DNA of 64,000 bases, from contig JAZQFC010000010.1 in NCBI GenBank assembly GCA_045539315.1, positions 107,532-171,531 of the forward strand. Direction: 5' to 3'. Source of the stretch: RUG11462 sp045539315. Lineage in GTDB: Bacteria; Bacillota; Clostridia; Oscillospirales; Acutalibacteraceae. The notes below the pieces were generated by a model. It saw only the letters and a program-made list of their open reading frames with translations. It was not told the origin of the DNA and searched no databases. Below are positions 17,352 to 24,042 of the stretch, piece by piece. The position numbers and the translations under genes are program-made. Every line of letters begins with the position of its first letter. Position 1 is the stretch's first letter.

Positions 17352-17380
17352 TTGAAAAATAAGTAATAATATGGTAAAAT
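17352..17380 (+). promoter_or_regulatory. Promoter of the LRR protein gene
   Basis: TTGAAA (17352-17357), 17 bases, TAAAAT (17375-17380). Confidence 0.6.
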
Positions 17381-17409
17381 ATAAATATAAAAATATGGAG
17401 GAATATGTT

Positions 17410-18789
17410 ATGAAAAGATTAATTTCGGTTTTAATGAGTTTATGTTTAATTTTATCAACATTTACTTTTTTAGGTATTACTGCAAGTGCTAAAAAGAGCG
17501 GTAATTATACTTACAAAGTTAAAAACGGCGAAGTAACAATTACTGACTGTAAAGAATCTATTAAAGGTGATATTAAAATTCCATCAAAACTTGGTGGTTA
17601 TCCTGTAACTAAAATTGGCATTTATGCTTTTGATGATTGTGACAAAATAACAAGTGTAACAATACCAAAAAACGTGAAAATAATTGGCATTGAAGCCTTT
17701 TATGGTTGCAATAGGCTTAAAACTGTAACAATCGGCAACGGGGTAACAAAAATAAATAGATATGCATTTTCTGCTTGTCAAAAATTGCGAAAAGTAATAA
17801 TTGGTAAAAATGTATCAAAAATTGATTCTTTAGCATTTGACGGTTCAAATTCGTTAAAATATATTGAAGTTAGTGCTAAAAACAAAACCTTTTCTGATGT
17901 AAAAGGTGTTTTGTTTAATAAAAATAAAACTTCGCTTTTGATATATCCGAAGGGCAAAAAATTAACTGAATACAAGTTGCCAGATGGCACAATAAGTATT
18001 GGTAAATATGCGTTTCGTAATTGTGACAAAATAACAAGTGTGACAATACCTGAAAGTGTAACAAAAATTGGCGATGGTGCTTTTTCATGTTGTCATAATT
18101 TAAGAAATATAACTATACCAAGTGGTGTAACAAGAATTGGACGAGATACATTTAATACTTGTATAAAATTAACAAGCATAATTATTCCTGATAGTGTTAA
18201 AAGTATCGGAATAAGTGCTTTTGAGTATTGTGCTAGATTAAAAAATGTAACGATAGGTAGTGGAGTAACAAGTATTGAAGAAAATGCGTTTAATTATTGT
18301 GGCAGCTTAATAGAAATAACTATACCTGACAATGTAACAAGTATAGGACTAGGCGCTTTTTCATATTGTATGAATTTAAAAGATGTAACTTTATCTAAAA
18401 ACATTACTGAAATTAGCAATGAAATGTTTTATCTTTGTAAAAGGTTAGAAAACATAACAATTCCAAATGGAGTAAATAGTATTGGAAACTATGCATTTAG
18501 TTCATGTGAAAGTTTAGCAGATATAACAATACCTGAAAGCGTTACAAAAATTGGCACAAAAGCGTTTTTAGACTGCTCATTAAAAAACATAACAATTCCT
18601 GAAAGTGTTACAAAAATTGGCAAAACAGCATTTGGATATTATAGTAAGTATATTGAAAATTGGCAAGGATGTGTTGTTTTTGTAACTGTAAAATATAAGA
18701 AAGTTTCTGGTTTTACAATAACAGGCGCTCAATTATCAAAAGCCGAAGAGTATGCTAATAAAAACGGTTTTAAATTCATAAAATTATAA
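17410..18789 (+). CDS. Secreted BspA-like leucine-rich repeat protein
   Basis: Predicted cell-surface or secreted protein of 459 residues. A signal peptide (about 1-30, ending TASAKK) is followed by a BspA-type LRR_5 array of about 23-residue units with the pattern ITIPxSVTKIGxxAFxxCxxL, more than a dozen copies from about residue 40 to 430. Such arrays in gut bacteria mediate adhesion or binding to host or other microbes. No sortase motif or anchor is visible at the C-terminus (ANKNGFKFIKL). I chose ATG at 17410, eight bases after GGAGG, because it starts the signal peptide; an upstream in-frame ATG lacks a ribosome site. Cysteine at a fixed position in each repeat is typical of the family. 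Confidence 0.9.
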   Translation: MKRLISVLMSLCLILSTFTFLGITASAKKSGNYTYKVKNGEVTITDCKESIKGDIKIPSKLGGYPVTKIGIYAFDDCDKITSVTIPKNVKIIGIEAFYGCNRLKTVTIGNGVTKINRYAFSACQKLRKVIIGKNVSKIDSLAFDGSNSLKYIEVSAKNKTFSDVKGVLFNKNKTSLLIYPKGKKLTEYKLPDGTISIGKYAFRNCDKITSVTIPESVTKIGDGAFSCCHNLRNITIPSGVTRIGRDTFNTCIKLTSIIIPDSVKSIGISAFEYCARLKNVTIGSGVTSIEENAFNYCGSLIEITIPDNVTSIGLGAFSYCMNLKDVTLSKNITEISNEMFYLCKRLENITIPNGVNSIGNYAFSSCESLADITIPESVTKIGTKAFLDCSLKNITIPESVTKIGKTAFGYYSKYIENWQGCVVFVTVKYKKVSGFTITGAQLSKAEEYANKNGFKFIKL

Positions 18790-18792
18790 TCA

Positions 18793-18825
18793 AAAACCTC
18801 GAATGCAAAGGCATTCGAGGTTTTG
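18793..18825. terminator. Terminator after the LRR gene
   Basis: Perfect hairpin AACCTCGAATGC-AAAG-GCATTCGAGGTT with flanking A and T tracts. Confidence 0.9.
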
Positions 18826-18846
18826 CTTTGGTTGTGAAGTTTTGAA
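18821..18846. repeat. 26-base terminator-adjacent repeat, copy 2
   Basis: Second copy of the 17278-17303 sequence (one mismatch), again beginning in the T tract of a terminator. Confidence 0.7.
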
Positions 18847-18861
18847 TGAGAAAAGTGAAAA

Positions 18862-18890
18862 AGATTCTTCACTGCGTTCAGAATGACGAA
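18862..18890. repeat. Widespread palindromic intergenic repeat (CATTCTGA-GAAGAATC type)
   Basis: AGATTCTTCACTGCGTTCAG followed by AATGAC. The ends ATTCT and AGAAT form a small hairpin. This sequence type recurs across many bacterial genomes and, read on the other strand, gives the familiar spurious peptide RHSERSEESF. It lies between the LRR gene and the 3' end of the thioesterase gene. Confidence 0.75.
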
Positions 18891-18895
18891 TATTT

Positions 18896-19621
18896 TTAGT
18901 ATTCAATACTTGCTCTAAAGCAAGTTTCGTTCTCTTTATCTCCTTTAAGATAGATAGTGCCATCTTCTTCGGCGCAAAATACATCAATTTTTTCGCCTAA
19001 AACTGCTTCTTTAACATAATCAAGAGTAAATCTTTTAATGTTAAGCGCCTTTTCAAGCTCTATAAAATCTACTAAAAAGTCTGCATAAAGCGCATTGTTC
19101 AAATGGTCATTAGTATCAAGCATTGAAAATAAAATTTTCTTGCTGCCGATTTTTTCAAGTTCCTTTGGTAAATGTGTTTTGCCAGGGTTTTTAACTGCAT
19201 TTTCGTGGTCATCTTCGGTAGGAAGTTCAAAACCAAGCGCCGCAGGTTTTACAATTTTATGCTCAATTGCGCTTACTAACACAAAAACAGAGGTGCTTTC
19301 AATAATTGTTTCGCCATTTTCGTCAATCCAGTTGTATGAGCGATAAAATTTCAAGCCTTTTAATTGCTTGTTCCAAGTATGAATAGTTAAATTTTCGCCG
19401 AAAGTTGGCATTCTATGAATAATAGATTCGGTATTAACAAGTACAAATACAACACCATTTTTGCGAATTGTATTGTAGTCATAGCCAAAATCGGTTGCCA
19501 AATGAATTTCTCCTGCTTGTTCTTGATATTTTAAAATAGAAGAAAGACGCATTTTAGATTTAGCGCCTGTATCAAAAGAAGCAACTTTTATTTTATAATC
19601 AAAATTACATTCGCCGGTCAT
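18896..19621 (-). CDS. Acyl-ACP thioesterase
   Basis: Cytosolic hot-dog-fold enzyme that hydrolyses acyl-ACP and so ends fatty acid synthesis, releasing free acids. The 241-residue length and two hot-dog halves fit the bacterial Fat family. Catalytic region MLDTNDHLNNALYADF (about residues 168-183) carries the Asn-His dyad; the N-terminal half has SSILKYQEQAGEIHL and NGVVFVLVNTES. Start is ATG at 19621 behind AAAGGAG. It is monocistronic with its own promoter (TTTACT at 19680, N17, TATAAT at 19657). Confidence 0.9.
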   Translation of the reverse strand: MTGECNFDYKIKVASFDTGAKSKMRLSSILKYQEQAGEIHLATDFGYDYNTIRKNGVVFVLVNTESIIHRMPTFGENLTIHTWNKQLKGLKFYRSYNWIDENGETIIESTSVFVLVSAIEHKIVKPAALGFELPTEDDHENAVKNPGKTHLPKELEKIGSKKILFSMLDTNDHLNNALYADFLVDFIELEKALNIKRFTLDYVKEAVLGEKIDVFCAEEDGTIYLKGDKENETCFRASIEY

Positions 19622-19651
19622 TAAAAAACTCCTTTAAATCTATTTGCAAGT

Positions 19652-19680
19652 ATTATAACTCTAAATTTTAAAAAAGTAAA
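19652..19680 (-). promoter_or_regulatory. Promoter of the thioesterase gene
   Basis: Minus strand TTTACT (19680-19675), 17 bases, TATAAT (19657-19652). Confidence 0.55.
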
Positions 19681-19681
19681 G

Positions 19682-19710
19682 TTGATTTTTGTGTGGTTTA
19701 GAGTTATAAT
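19682..19710 (+). promoter_or_regulatory. Promoter of the aminotransferase-queH pair
   Basis: TTGATT (19682-19687), 17 bases, TATAAT (19705-19710), back to back with the thioesterase promoter. Confidence 0.65.
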
Positions 19711-19739
19711 ATAAAAAAATATGTTTAAGAGGTTTGTTT

Positions 19740-20942
19740 ATGAGAGAGATTCCTTTTTCTCCACCGGATATAACAGAAGAAGAAATTCAGGCTGTTGCCG
19801 ATACTTTGCGTTCAGGTTGGATAACAACCGGACCAAAAACAAAACAATTTGAAAAAGAGATAACTGAATATGTTGGTAGTGCTTGTTGCGCCTGCCTTTC
19901 AAGTGCAACTGCCGGTCTTGAATGCACTTTGCGTATTTTAGGCATTGGCAAAGGTGATGAAGTTATCGTTCCTGCATACACTTATACTGCAACTGCGTCA
20001 GTAGTTCATCATTGTGGCGCAAAAATTGTTATGTGTGATGTAGCGCCTGATTCTTATTTTTTTGATTATGAAAAATTACCATCGCTTATCACTGATAAAA
20101 CCAAAGCAATTATCTCGGTTGATATAGCAGGTGTGGTTTGTGATTATAAAAAGATTTTTGAAATAGTTGAAAGCAAAAAAGCGTTGTTCAAACCAAATAA
20201 TGACCTTCAAAAAGCCTTTGAAAGAGTTGTTGTAATCGCAGATGGCGCTCATTCTTTTGGCGCGCAAAAAGGCGATAAAAAAGCAGGAAACATTGCTGAT
20301 TTTACTGCTTTTTCATTCCATGCAGTTAAAAATCTTACAACTGCAGAAGGTGGCGCTGTAACTTGGCGTAGCAAAGACTTTTTAGATGATGAATGGCTTT
20401 ATAAACAATATATGCTTCAGTCACTTCACGGTCAAAATAAAGATGCTTTGGCAAAAACCAAAAAAGGCGCTTGGGAATATGATATTTCTGCGCCACTTTA
20501 TAAATGTAATATGACAGATATTATGGCTTCTATCGGCCTTGTTCAACTTAAAAGATATAATGAAATGCTTGAAAAACGAAGAAGATATATTGAAATTTAT
20601 GATGAAATTTTGTCAGATAACCGTTTTAATAGCATAGTTCATTATACAAATAATTCTTCTTCAAGCGGTCATTTGTATTTGTTAAGAATTAATGGTATTA
20701 CTCAAGATGAGCGTAATGAAATTATTGAAAAAATGGCAAATAAGGGAGTAGCAACAAATGTTCATTATAAACCGTTGCCACTTCTTACTGCATATAAAGA
20801 TTTAGGTTTTGATATAAAAGATTTTCCTAACGCATATAATCAGTTTAAAAACGAGATTACATTGCCACTTAATACTAAAATGAGCGAAGAAGACGTTGTT
20901 TATACTGCAAAAACTTTAAAAGAAATTATAAAGGAATATTAA
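19740..20942 (+). CDS. DegT/DnrJ/EryC1-type sugar aminotransferase
   Basis: PLP enzyme that usually aminates a 4-keto nucleotide sugar in surface polysaccharide synthesis. The order matches the family: REIPFSPPDITEEEI at the N-terminus, GWITTGPKTKQFEKE near 28-42, LSSATAGLECTLRILGIGKGDEVIVPAYTYTATA near 55-90, the PLP-Asp region ADGAHSFGA, and the PLP lysine at Lys197 in FSFHAVKNLTTAEGG. Start ATG at 19740 (AAGAGG seven bases upstream) is preferred over TTG two codons earlier. Length 400. queH follows one base after the stop. No other sugar-nucleotide genes are adjacent, so the exact product sugar is open. Confidence 0.9.
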   Translation: MREIPFSPPDITEEEIQAVADTLRSGWITTGPKTKQFEKEITEYVGSACCACLSSATAGLECTLRILGIGKGDEVIVPAYTYTATASVVHHCGAKIVMCDVAPDSYFFDYEKLPSLITDKTKAIISVDIAGVVCDYKKIFEIVESKKALFKPNNDLQKAFERVVVIADGAHSFGAQKGDKKAGNIADFTAFSFHAVKNLTTAEGGAVTWRSKDFLDDEWLYKQYMLQSLHGQNKDALAKTKKGAWEYDISAPLYKCNMTDIMASIGLVQLKRYNEMLEKRRRYIEIYDEILSDNRFNSIVHYTNNSSSSGHLYLLRINGITQDERNEIIEKMANKGVATNVHYKPLPLLTAYKDLGFDIKDFPNAYNQFKNEITLPLNTKMSEEDVVYTAKTLKEIIKEY

Positions 20943-20943
20943 A

Positions 20944-21555
20944 ATGCCTGAAAATTATCAATTAATGCTTGATAAAACTTTAGATGAAATTAGAGTTCAA
21001 GGTGCAAAACCACGATTGTTGTTACAAGTGTGTTGTGCGCCTTGTTCTTCGTATGTTTTAGAGTATTTAAATGATATTTTTGATATAACTTTGTTCTTTT
21101 ATAACCCTAATATCAGCCCTGAAAAAGAGTATAATTTCAGAGCAGACGAATTAAAAAGATTAACAACACAAATGCCACTGAAAAACATACCAGAAATAGT
21201 TGTAAATGATTATAACTACAGTGAATTTATCGATGTTGTTAAAGGGCTTGAGCAAGAAAAAGAGGGTGGCGCAAGGTGTTTTTTGTGCTATGAATTGCGC
21301 CTTAAAAAAGCAGCAAAATATGCAAAAGAAAAAGGTTATGATTATTTTTGCACAACTCTTTCAATTTCTCCTCATAAAAACGCGCAAAAGTTAAATGAGA
21401 TAGGGGAAAAACTATCAAAGGAGTATGAAATTAAATATTTGTTTTCAGATTTTAAAAAGAAAAACGGATATAAAAGGTCAATAGAATTATCAAAAGAGTA
21501 TAATTTATATCGTCAAGACTATTGCGGTTGTGAATTTTCGTTGCCAAAATCATAA
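20944..21555 (+). CDS. queH: Epoxyqueuosine reductase QueH
   Basis: Reduces epoxyqueuosine to queuosine in the wobble base of tRNAs for Asp, Asn, His and Tyr; QueH is the cobalamin-independent iron-sulfur alternative to QueG. Evidence: LLQVCCAPCSSYVLEYL near residues 22-38 (CC..C ligands), FFYNPNISPEKEYNFR near 53-68, ARCFLCYELRLKKAA near 101-115, CTTLSISPHKN near 129-139, and the C-terminal YRQDYCGCEFS. Length 203 is normal. Start ATG at 20944, coupled to the aminotransferase. Other queuosine genes are not in the window. Confidence 0.92.
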   Translation: MPENYQLMLDKTLDEIRVQGAKPRLLLQVCCAPCSSYVLEYLNDIFDITLFFYNPNISPEKEYNFRADELKRLTTQMPLKNIPEIVVNDYNYSEFIDVVKGLEQEKEGGARCFLCYELRLKKAAKYAKEKGYDYFCTTLSISPHKNAQKLNEIGEKLSKEYEIKYLFSDFKKKNGYKRSIELSKEYNLYRQDYCGCEFSLPKS

Positions 21556-21612
21556 TATTTTTGGGTGTTTTTAATAAAATAAAGTTTTTTTAGAAATAAT
21601 AGAAAAAAAGAC

Positions 21613-21641
21613 TTGACAAACCCAAAACTATGATATATAAT
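21613..21641 (+). promoter_or_regulatory. Promoter of the tRNA-Met/tRNA-Glu operon
   Basis: Near-consensus TTGACA (21613-21618), 17 bases, TATAAT (21636-21641), 34 bases before tRNA-Met. Confidence 0.8.
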
Positions 21642-21675
21642 AGTCAAGCGTCAATTCAGTTGAGGCATTTCATAT

Positions 21676-21752
21676 GGCTGCGTAGCTCAGTTGGCTAGAG
21701 CATTCGGTTCATACCCGAAGTGTCGTTGGTTCGAATCCAATCGCAGCTACCA
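21676..21752 (+). tRNA. tRNA-Met (CAT), elongator type
   Basis: Full cloverleaf with encoded CCA: acceptor GGCTGCG/CGCAGCT (first pair G-U), D-arm GCTC/GAGC, anticodon arm TTCGG-TTCATAC-CCGAA, T-arm GTTGG-TTCGAAT-CCAAT. The anticodon CAT with this stem and the standard acceptor pairing mark an elongator, not initiator, methionine tRNA. tRNA-Ile with lysidine is less likely. Confidence 0.92.
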
Positions 21753-21789
21753 AAAAATCGTTTCCCACCGAAAGGTGGTTAACATATAT

Positions 21790-21864
21790 GGCCCGGTGGT
21801 CAAGCGGTTAAGACACCGCCCTTTCACGGCGGTAACACGGGTTCGATTCCCGTCCGGGTCACCA
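21790..21864 (+). tRNA. tRNA-Glu (TTC)
   Basis: Cloverleaf with encoded CCA: acceptor GGCCCGG/CCGGGTC, anticodon arm CCGCC-CTTTCAC-GGCGG (anticodon TTC), T-arm ACGGG-TTCGATT-CCCGT. A small CCACC-GAAA-GGTGG hairpin separates it from tRNA-Met. Its last 23 bases are duplicated 177 bases downstream. Confidence 0.95.
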
Positions 21865-22043
21865 AATAAAACCACAAGCGTTTGCTTGTGGTTTTATTTT
21901 TTGCAACTAGGGGAATCGAACCCGATTGCAGATGTTTTTCGGTTGCCTCGCAAGAGGCGAGAAAAACCTGCTTAAAATAAGCGTAGCACGAAGTGCTAGA
22001 AGGTGCGTAGCACGCACCTTCGATTCCCGTCCGGGTCACCAAA
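21842..22043 (+). mobile_element. tRNA-Glu 3'-end duplication enclosing a fold-back hairpin element
   Basis: The 25 bases ending tRNA-Glu (21842-21866, starting TTCGATTCCCGTCCGGGTCA) recur exactly at 22019-22043, 177 bases apart. Between them lie a terminator, an inverted 14-base copy of the same T-arm (21911-21924, GGGAATCGAACCCG), and hairpins GCCTC-GCAA-GAGGC inside GTTTTTC/GAAAAAC (about 21925-21970), TAGCAC-GAA-GTGCTA (about 21984) and AGGTGCG/CGCACCT (about 22000-22019). GGGAATCGAA (21911-21920) can pair with TTCGATTCCC (22019-22028), folding the unit back. No frame codes here. It could be an integration footprint or a regulatory element. The tRNA-Leu locus at the window end repeats the plan. 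Confidence 0.7.
21866..21902 (+). terminator. Terminator directly after tRNA-Glu
   Basis: Perfect hairpin AAAACCACAAGC-GTTT-GCTTGTGGTTTT followed by ATTTTTT. Confidence 0.9.
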
Positions 22044-22046
22044 ATA

Positions 22047-22076
22047 AAAGACTTCTCTTTTGCGAGGTCTTTTTTG
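22047..22076 (+). terminator. Second terminator, after the duplicated tRNA 3' end
   Basis: AAGACTTC (22048-22055) pairs with GAGGTCTT (22064-22071), one G-U pair, followed by TTTTTG. Confidence 0.75.
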
Positions 22077-22086
22077 TTTGGTGAAC

Positions 22087-22254
22087 TAAGTGTGCCTTGT
22101 GGCACGATAAGTGCTTCTTTGAAGCGTGAAGCGATGCTTTGCATCATTAAGAACCTTCGGTGTTAATGGCACACTTAACTTCATATTGCGCTTATGCGCA
22201 ATACTTCATTATGCCGTTAGGCATAATTTCACTTGGCGAAAGCCGAATTTCACT
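22087..22254. repeat. Array of short hairpins with TTCA-type linkers
   Basis: First part: TAAGTGTGCC (22087-22096) is complementary to GGCACACTTA (22168-22177) and encloses hairpins GTGCC/GGCAC, GCTTC-TTT-GAAGC and GATGC-TTT-GCATC. Second part: three hairpins about 22-24 bases apart, TTGCGC-TTAT-GCGCAA (22186-22201), TATGCC-GTTA-GGCATA (22210-22225) and GGC-GAAA-GCC (22235-22244), separated by near-identical linkers ACTTCAT, ACTTCAT, TTTCACT, TTTCACT. It encodes no protein. Similar hairpin strings occur in other clostridial accessory DNA from memory, without a known role. Confidence 0.65.
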
Positions 22255-22264
22255 TAATAATTAT

Positions 22265-22295
22265 AAAAAGTCGCAAGATAACCTTGCGACTTTAA
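22265..22295 (-). terminator. Terminator of the XRE regulator gene
   Basis: AAGTCGCAAG / CTTGCGACTT hairpin. Read leftward it is followed by TTTTTATAA. Confidence 0.85.
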
Positions 22296-22317
22296 ATGAA
22301 TAATTAATAATTGTAAA

Positions 22318-22665
22318 TTAATCCGAATTTGTATAGTTGTTATGTGTTTTAGAAAATGCTTTACCTTGTTCGATATAAATTAATTGTTGTTCAGGAGTTA
22401 TTAGACGGAATATTCGTAATAATTCATCTTCTAAAAAACTATTACTATTTTTTTCATGTATATTCAAAAGGTAGTCGGATGAAACATTAAAAAATTTTGC
22501 GAGTTCTACAATGTATTGTGTTGAGGGAATCGACAACCCCATTTCCCATGCGTTAATTGCGGAACGCGACAATCCTAGCGTTCTTGCGAGGTCGGATTGC
22601 GTAATTTTTTTGCTTTCTCTTAGAACTTTAATTTTATCTGCTAATAGAAATAATTCTTTAGACAT
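22318..22665 (-). CDS. XRE/Cro-type transcriptional regulator
   Basis: DNA-binding regulator of 115 residues. A lambda-repressor-like HTH (HTH_3) spans about residues 10-66: IKVLRESKKITQSDLARTLG then LSRSAINAWEMGLSIPSTQY, ending in the FFNVSSDYLLN signature. The C-terminal tail (about 75-115) is short and helical (EQQLIYIEQGKAF), perhaps for dimerisation. It diverges from the 345-residue unknown gene across a region with a perfect inverted repeat, so it probably controls itself and that gene. Start ATG at 22665 behind TAGGAG. The setting beside a tRNA and hairpin repeats suggests a small accessory island. Confidence 0.9.
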   Translation of the reverse strand: MSKELFLLADKIKVLRESKKITQSDLARTLGLSRSAINAWEMGLSIPSTQYIVELAKFFNVSSDYLLNIHEKNSNSFLEDELLRIFRLITPEQQLIYIEQGKAFSKTHNNYTNSD

Positions 22666-22709
22666 ATTAACTACTCCTACATAGTGTTTTTATTTATATT
22701 ATACTGTCC

Positions 22710-22733
22710 ATTGTGATATTGCATTATCACAAT
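22710..22733. promoter_or_regulatory. Palindromic operator between the XRE gene and its divergent neighbour
   Basis: Perfect 9-base inverted repeat ATTGTGATA-N6-TATCACAAT. It lies over the expected -35 region of the leftward promoter (TATAAT at 22703-22698) and 11 bases before the rightward -35. Half-site-like TGTGATA also overlaps the rightward -10 (22764-22770), with a further TTGTGATGAT at 22779-22788. Confidence 0.75.
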
Positions 22734-22744
22734 GATAATATAAC

Positions 22745-22773
22745 TTGACAAAAAGAAAAACATGTGATATACT
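22745..22773 (+). promoter_or_regulatory. Strong extended -10 promoter of the 345-residue unknown gene
   Basis: Perfect TTGACA (22745-22750), 17 bases ending TGA, TATACT (22768-22773). A TGTGATA half-site overlaps the -10, so the XRE protein could block it. Confidence 0.8.
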
Positions 22774-22843
22774 TTTTGTTGTGATGATTAGAAGTTGTTA
22801 AAACATCATCATATTATTTAATACATACAAAGGAGAATGAAAA

Positions 22844-23881
22844 ATGGCATTTAAATTTAATGATGCGTTTAACAAGTTTGTTGATTTAAACAACAAATTA
22901 AATCATCAAGTAAACGAAAAAATAGGCAAGGACATTTTTCCTGATGGAAGAAAAATTGAAGAACCAAAAGAGTTTCCACCATATGAGTCAGCAACTTCTG
23001 CATATGATGTTCCTGAACCAGAACAATGGCCAGCATATAAAGGAACACCAAAGCAGTTTTCTATATGCGGGAATATAATTTCAGTTTCCGCCGAATTAGA
23101 TACTTGCATACAATATCGCAAACATTTTAAAACATTAGCAGAATATTATACAAATCAGTTTAAATTTAAATATAATCAATGTGTAAATGATTTTGATAGT
23201 TTTATGAATTATTTTGTAGATATATATGTAGAGGGTATGATTCCAATGGCAAAAAGGGCTCATAGTTTGTTATTGCCATTTGGAGTTTATGACGAAGGTT
23301 TTGAAGAGTTTCTAGCTAAACACACAACTCACTATAATAAAGCCGAGAAATCATATATAACTATGGGTGGTATTGAAGAAACTAAAAACGCAGCCGCTGA
23401 AAATGTAGGGAACACTATTGGAAATTCTATTCAATTAAGAGGCGGTGGTTTTGGGTTAAAAGGAGCAGCAAAAGGTATTGCACAAGCGAGAGCATTCAAT
23501 TTTGGAATGAAAGCAATTGGTAAATTTGTTGCTAGTCAAAATAAGATGACACAGGAAGAAAAAGCAGAAGTTTTTGAAAAATTCAACCAAGAATTATTTT
23601 TTAAAGAAGTTTATCAAGACTATTTTAATGTTTATTTAACTCTGGTGCAAACTTTGTGTGATAAAAGAGTCATTAAAGGTGTTACAACTTATGTAACAGA
23701 AGATTTAAAAACAAAACTTAAAAATCTTAAAAATCCGATGTTTCCGCAAGAAAAAATTGTGCCTACTTTATGTGAAATGATTTCACTAAACCCATTTGTA
23801 GGTGATACTTTTGTAATGTTACAAGAAAAGTTAGGTAACACTCAAGAGGTAGTTGAAATTATTAATTATTTTTTTAGTTAA
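22844..23881 (+). CDS. Unknown protein with a Gly-rich amphipathic segment, partner of the XRE regulator
   Basis: I cannot assign a function. The 345-residue protein has no signal peptide. Residues about 20-70 are polar and proline-rich; about 85-155 are helical and aromatic (FKFKYNQCVNDFDSFMNYF); about 185-232 hold a Gly/Ala-rich amphipathic stretch (LRGGGFGLKGAAKGIAQARA followed by FNFGMKAIGKFV); the rest is helical. The GGGFGLKGAxKG pattern resembles a segment I recall from uncharacterised Firmicutes proteins, unverified. It might insert into membranes or form helices in a complex. ATG at 22844 follows AAAGGAG. It has a strong promoter, a palindromic operator shared with the XRE gene, and its own terminator: a self-contained two-gene unit. 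Confidence 0.7.
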   Translation: MAFKFNDAFNKFVDLNNKLNHQVNEKIGKDIFPDGRKIEEPKEFPPYESATSAYDVPEPEQWPAYKGTPKQFSICGNIISVSAELDTCIQYRKHFKTLAEYYTNQFKFKYNQCVNDFDSFMNYFVDIYVEGMIPMAKRAHSLLLPFGVYDEGFEEFLAKHTTHYNKAEKSYITMGGIEETKNAAAENVGNTIGNSIQLRGGGFGLKGAAKGIAQARAFNFGMKAIGKFVASQNKMTQEEKAEVFEKFNQELFFKEVYQDYFNVYLTLVQTLCDKRVIKGVTTYVTEDLKTKLKNLKNPMFPQEKIVPTLCEMISLNPFVGDTFVMLQEKLGNTQEVVEIINYFFS

Positions 23882-23903
23882 ACTGAATTATTGCTTTAAT
23901 AAA

Positions 23904-23937
23904 ACCAAGAGCGCTTTCAAGTACTCTTGGTTTTTGC
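23904..23937 (+). terminator. Terminator of the unknown gene
   Basis: AACCAAGAG ... CTCTTGGTT stem with inner CTT/AAG, then TTTTTGC. Confidence 0.8.
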
Positions 23938-23982
23938 TTTGTTCATTTTAATTTGTATTTTCCATAATTTATTCTTAAATAC

Positions 23983-24010
23983 TTGAAAAATTAATATAAA
24001 GTGTTATAAT
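23983..24010 (+). promoter_or_regulatory. Promoter of trkA-trkH
   Basis: TTGAAA (23983-23988), 16 bases, TATAAT (24005-24010). Confidence 0.6.
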
Positions 24011-24042
24011 AATTAATAATTGAATTTAAAAGGAGTAATTTT

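Noticed and set aside
17410..18789. Tandem repeats that might suggest CRISPR or satellite DNA
   Set aside because: The repeats are in frame, about 69 bases long, and encode BspA-type LRR units with a signal peptide.
18790..18987. Leftward 65-codon frame containing RHSERSEESF
   Set aside because: It reads through a terminator hairpin and a widespread palindromic repeat and overlaps the thioesterase 3' end; no ribosome site.
21691..21975. Rightward 94-codon frame over the tRNA pair
   Set aside because: It translates tRNA-Met, tRNA-Glu and a terminator; RNA genes explain the sequence.
21824..22147. Leftward 107-codon frame across the tRNA-Glu duplication
   Set aside because: It reads duplicated tRNA ends and hairpins, with internal repeats of nucleic-acid origin.
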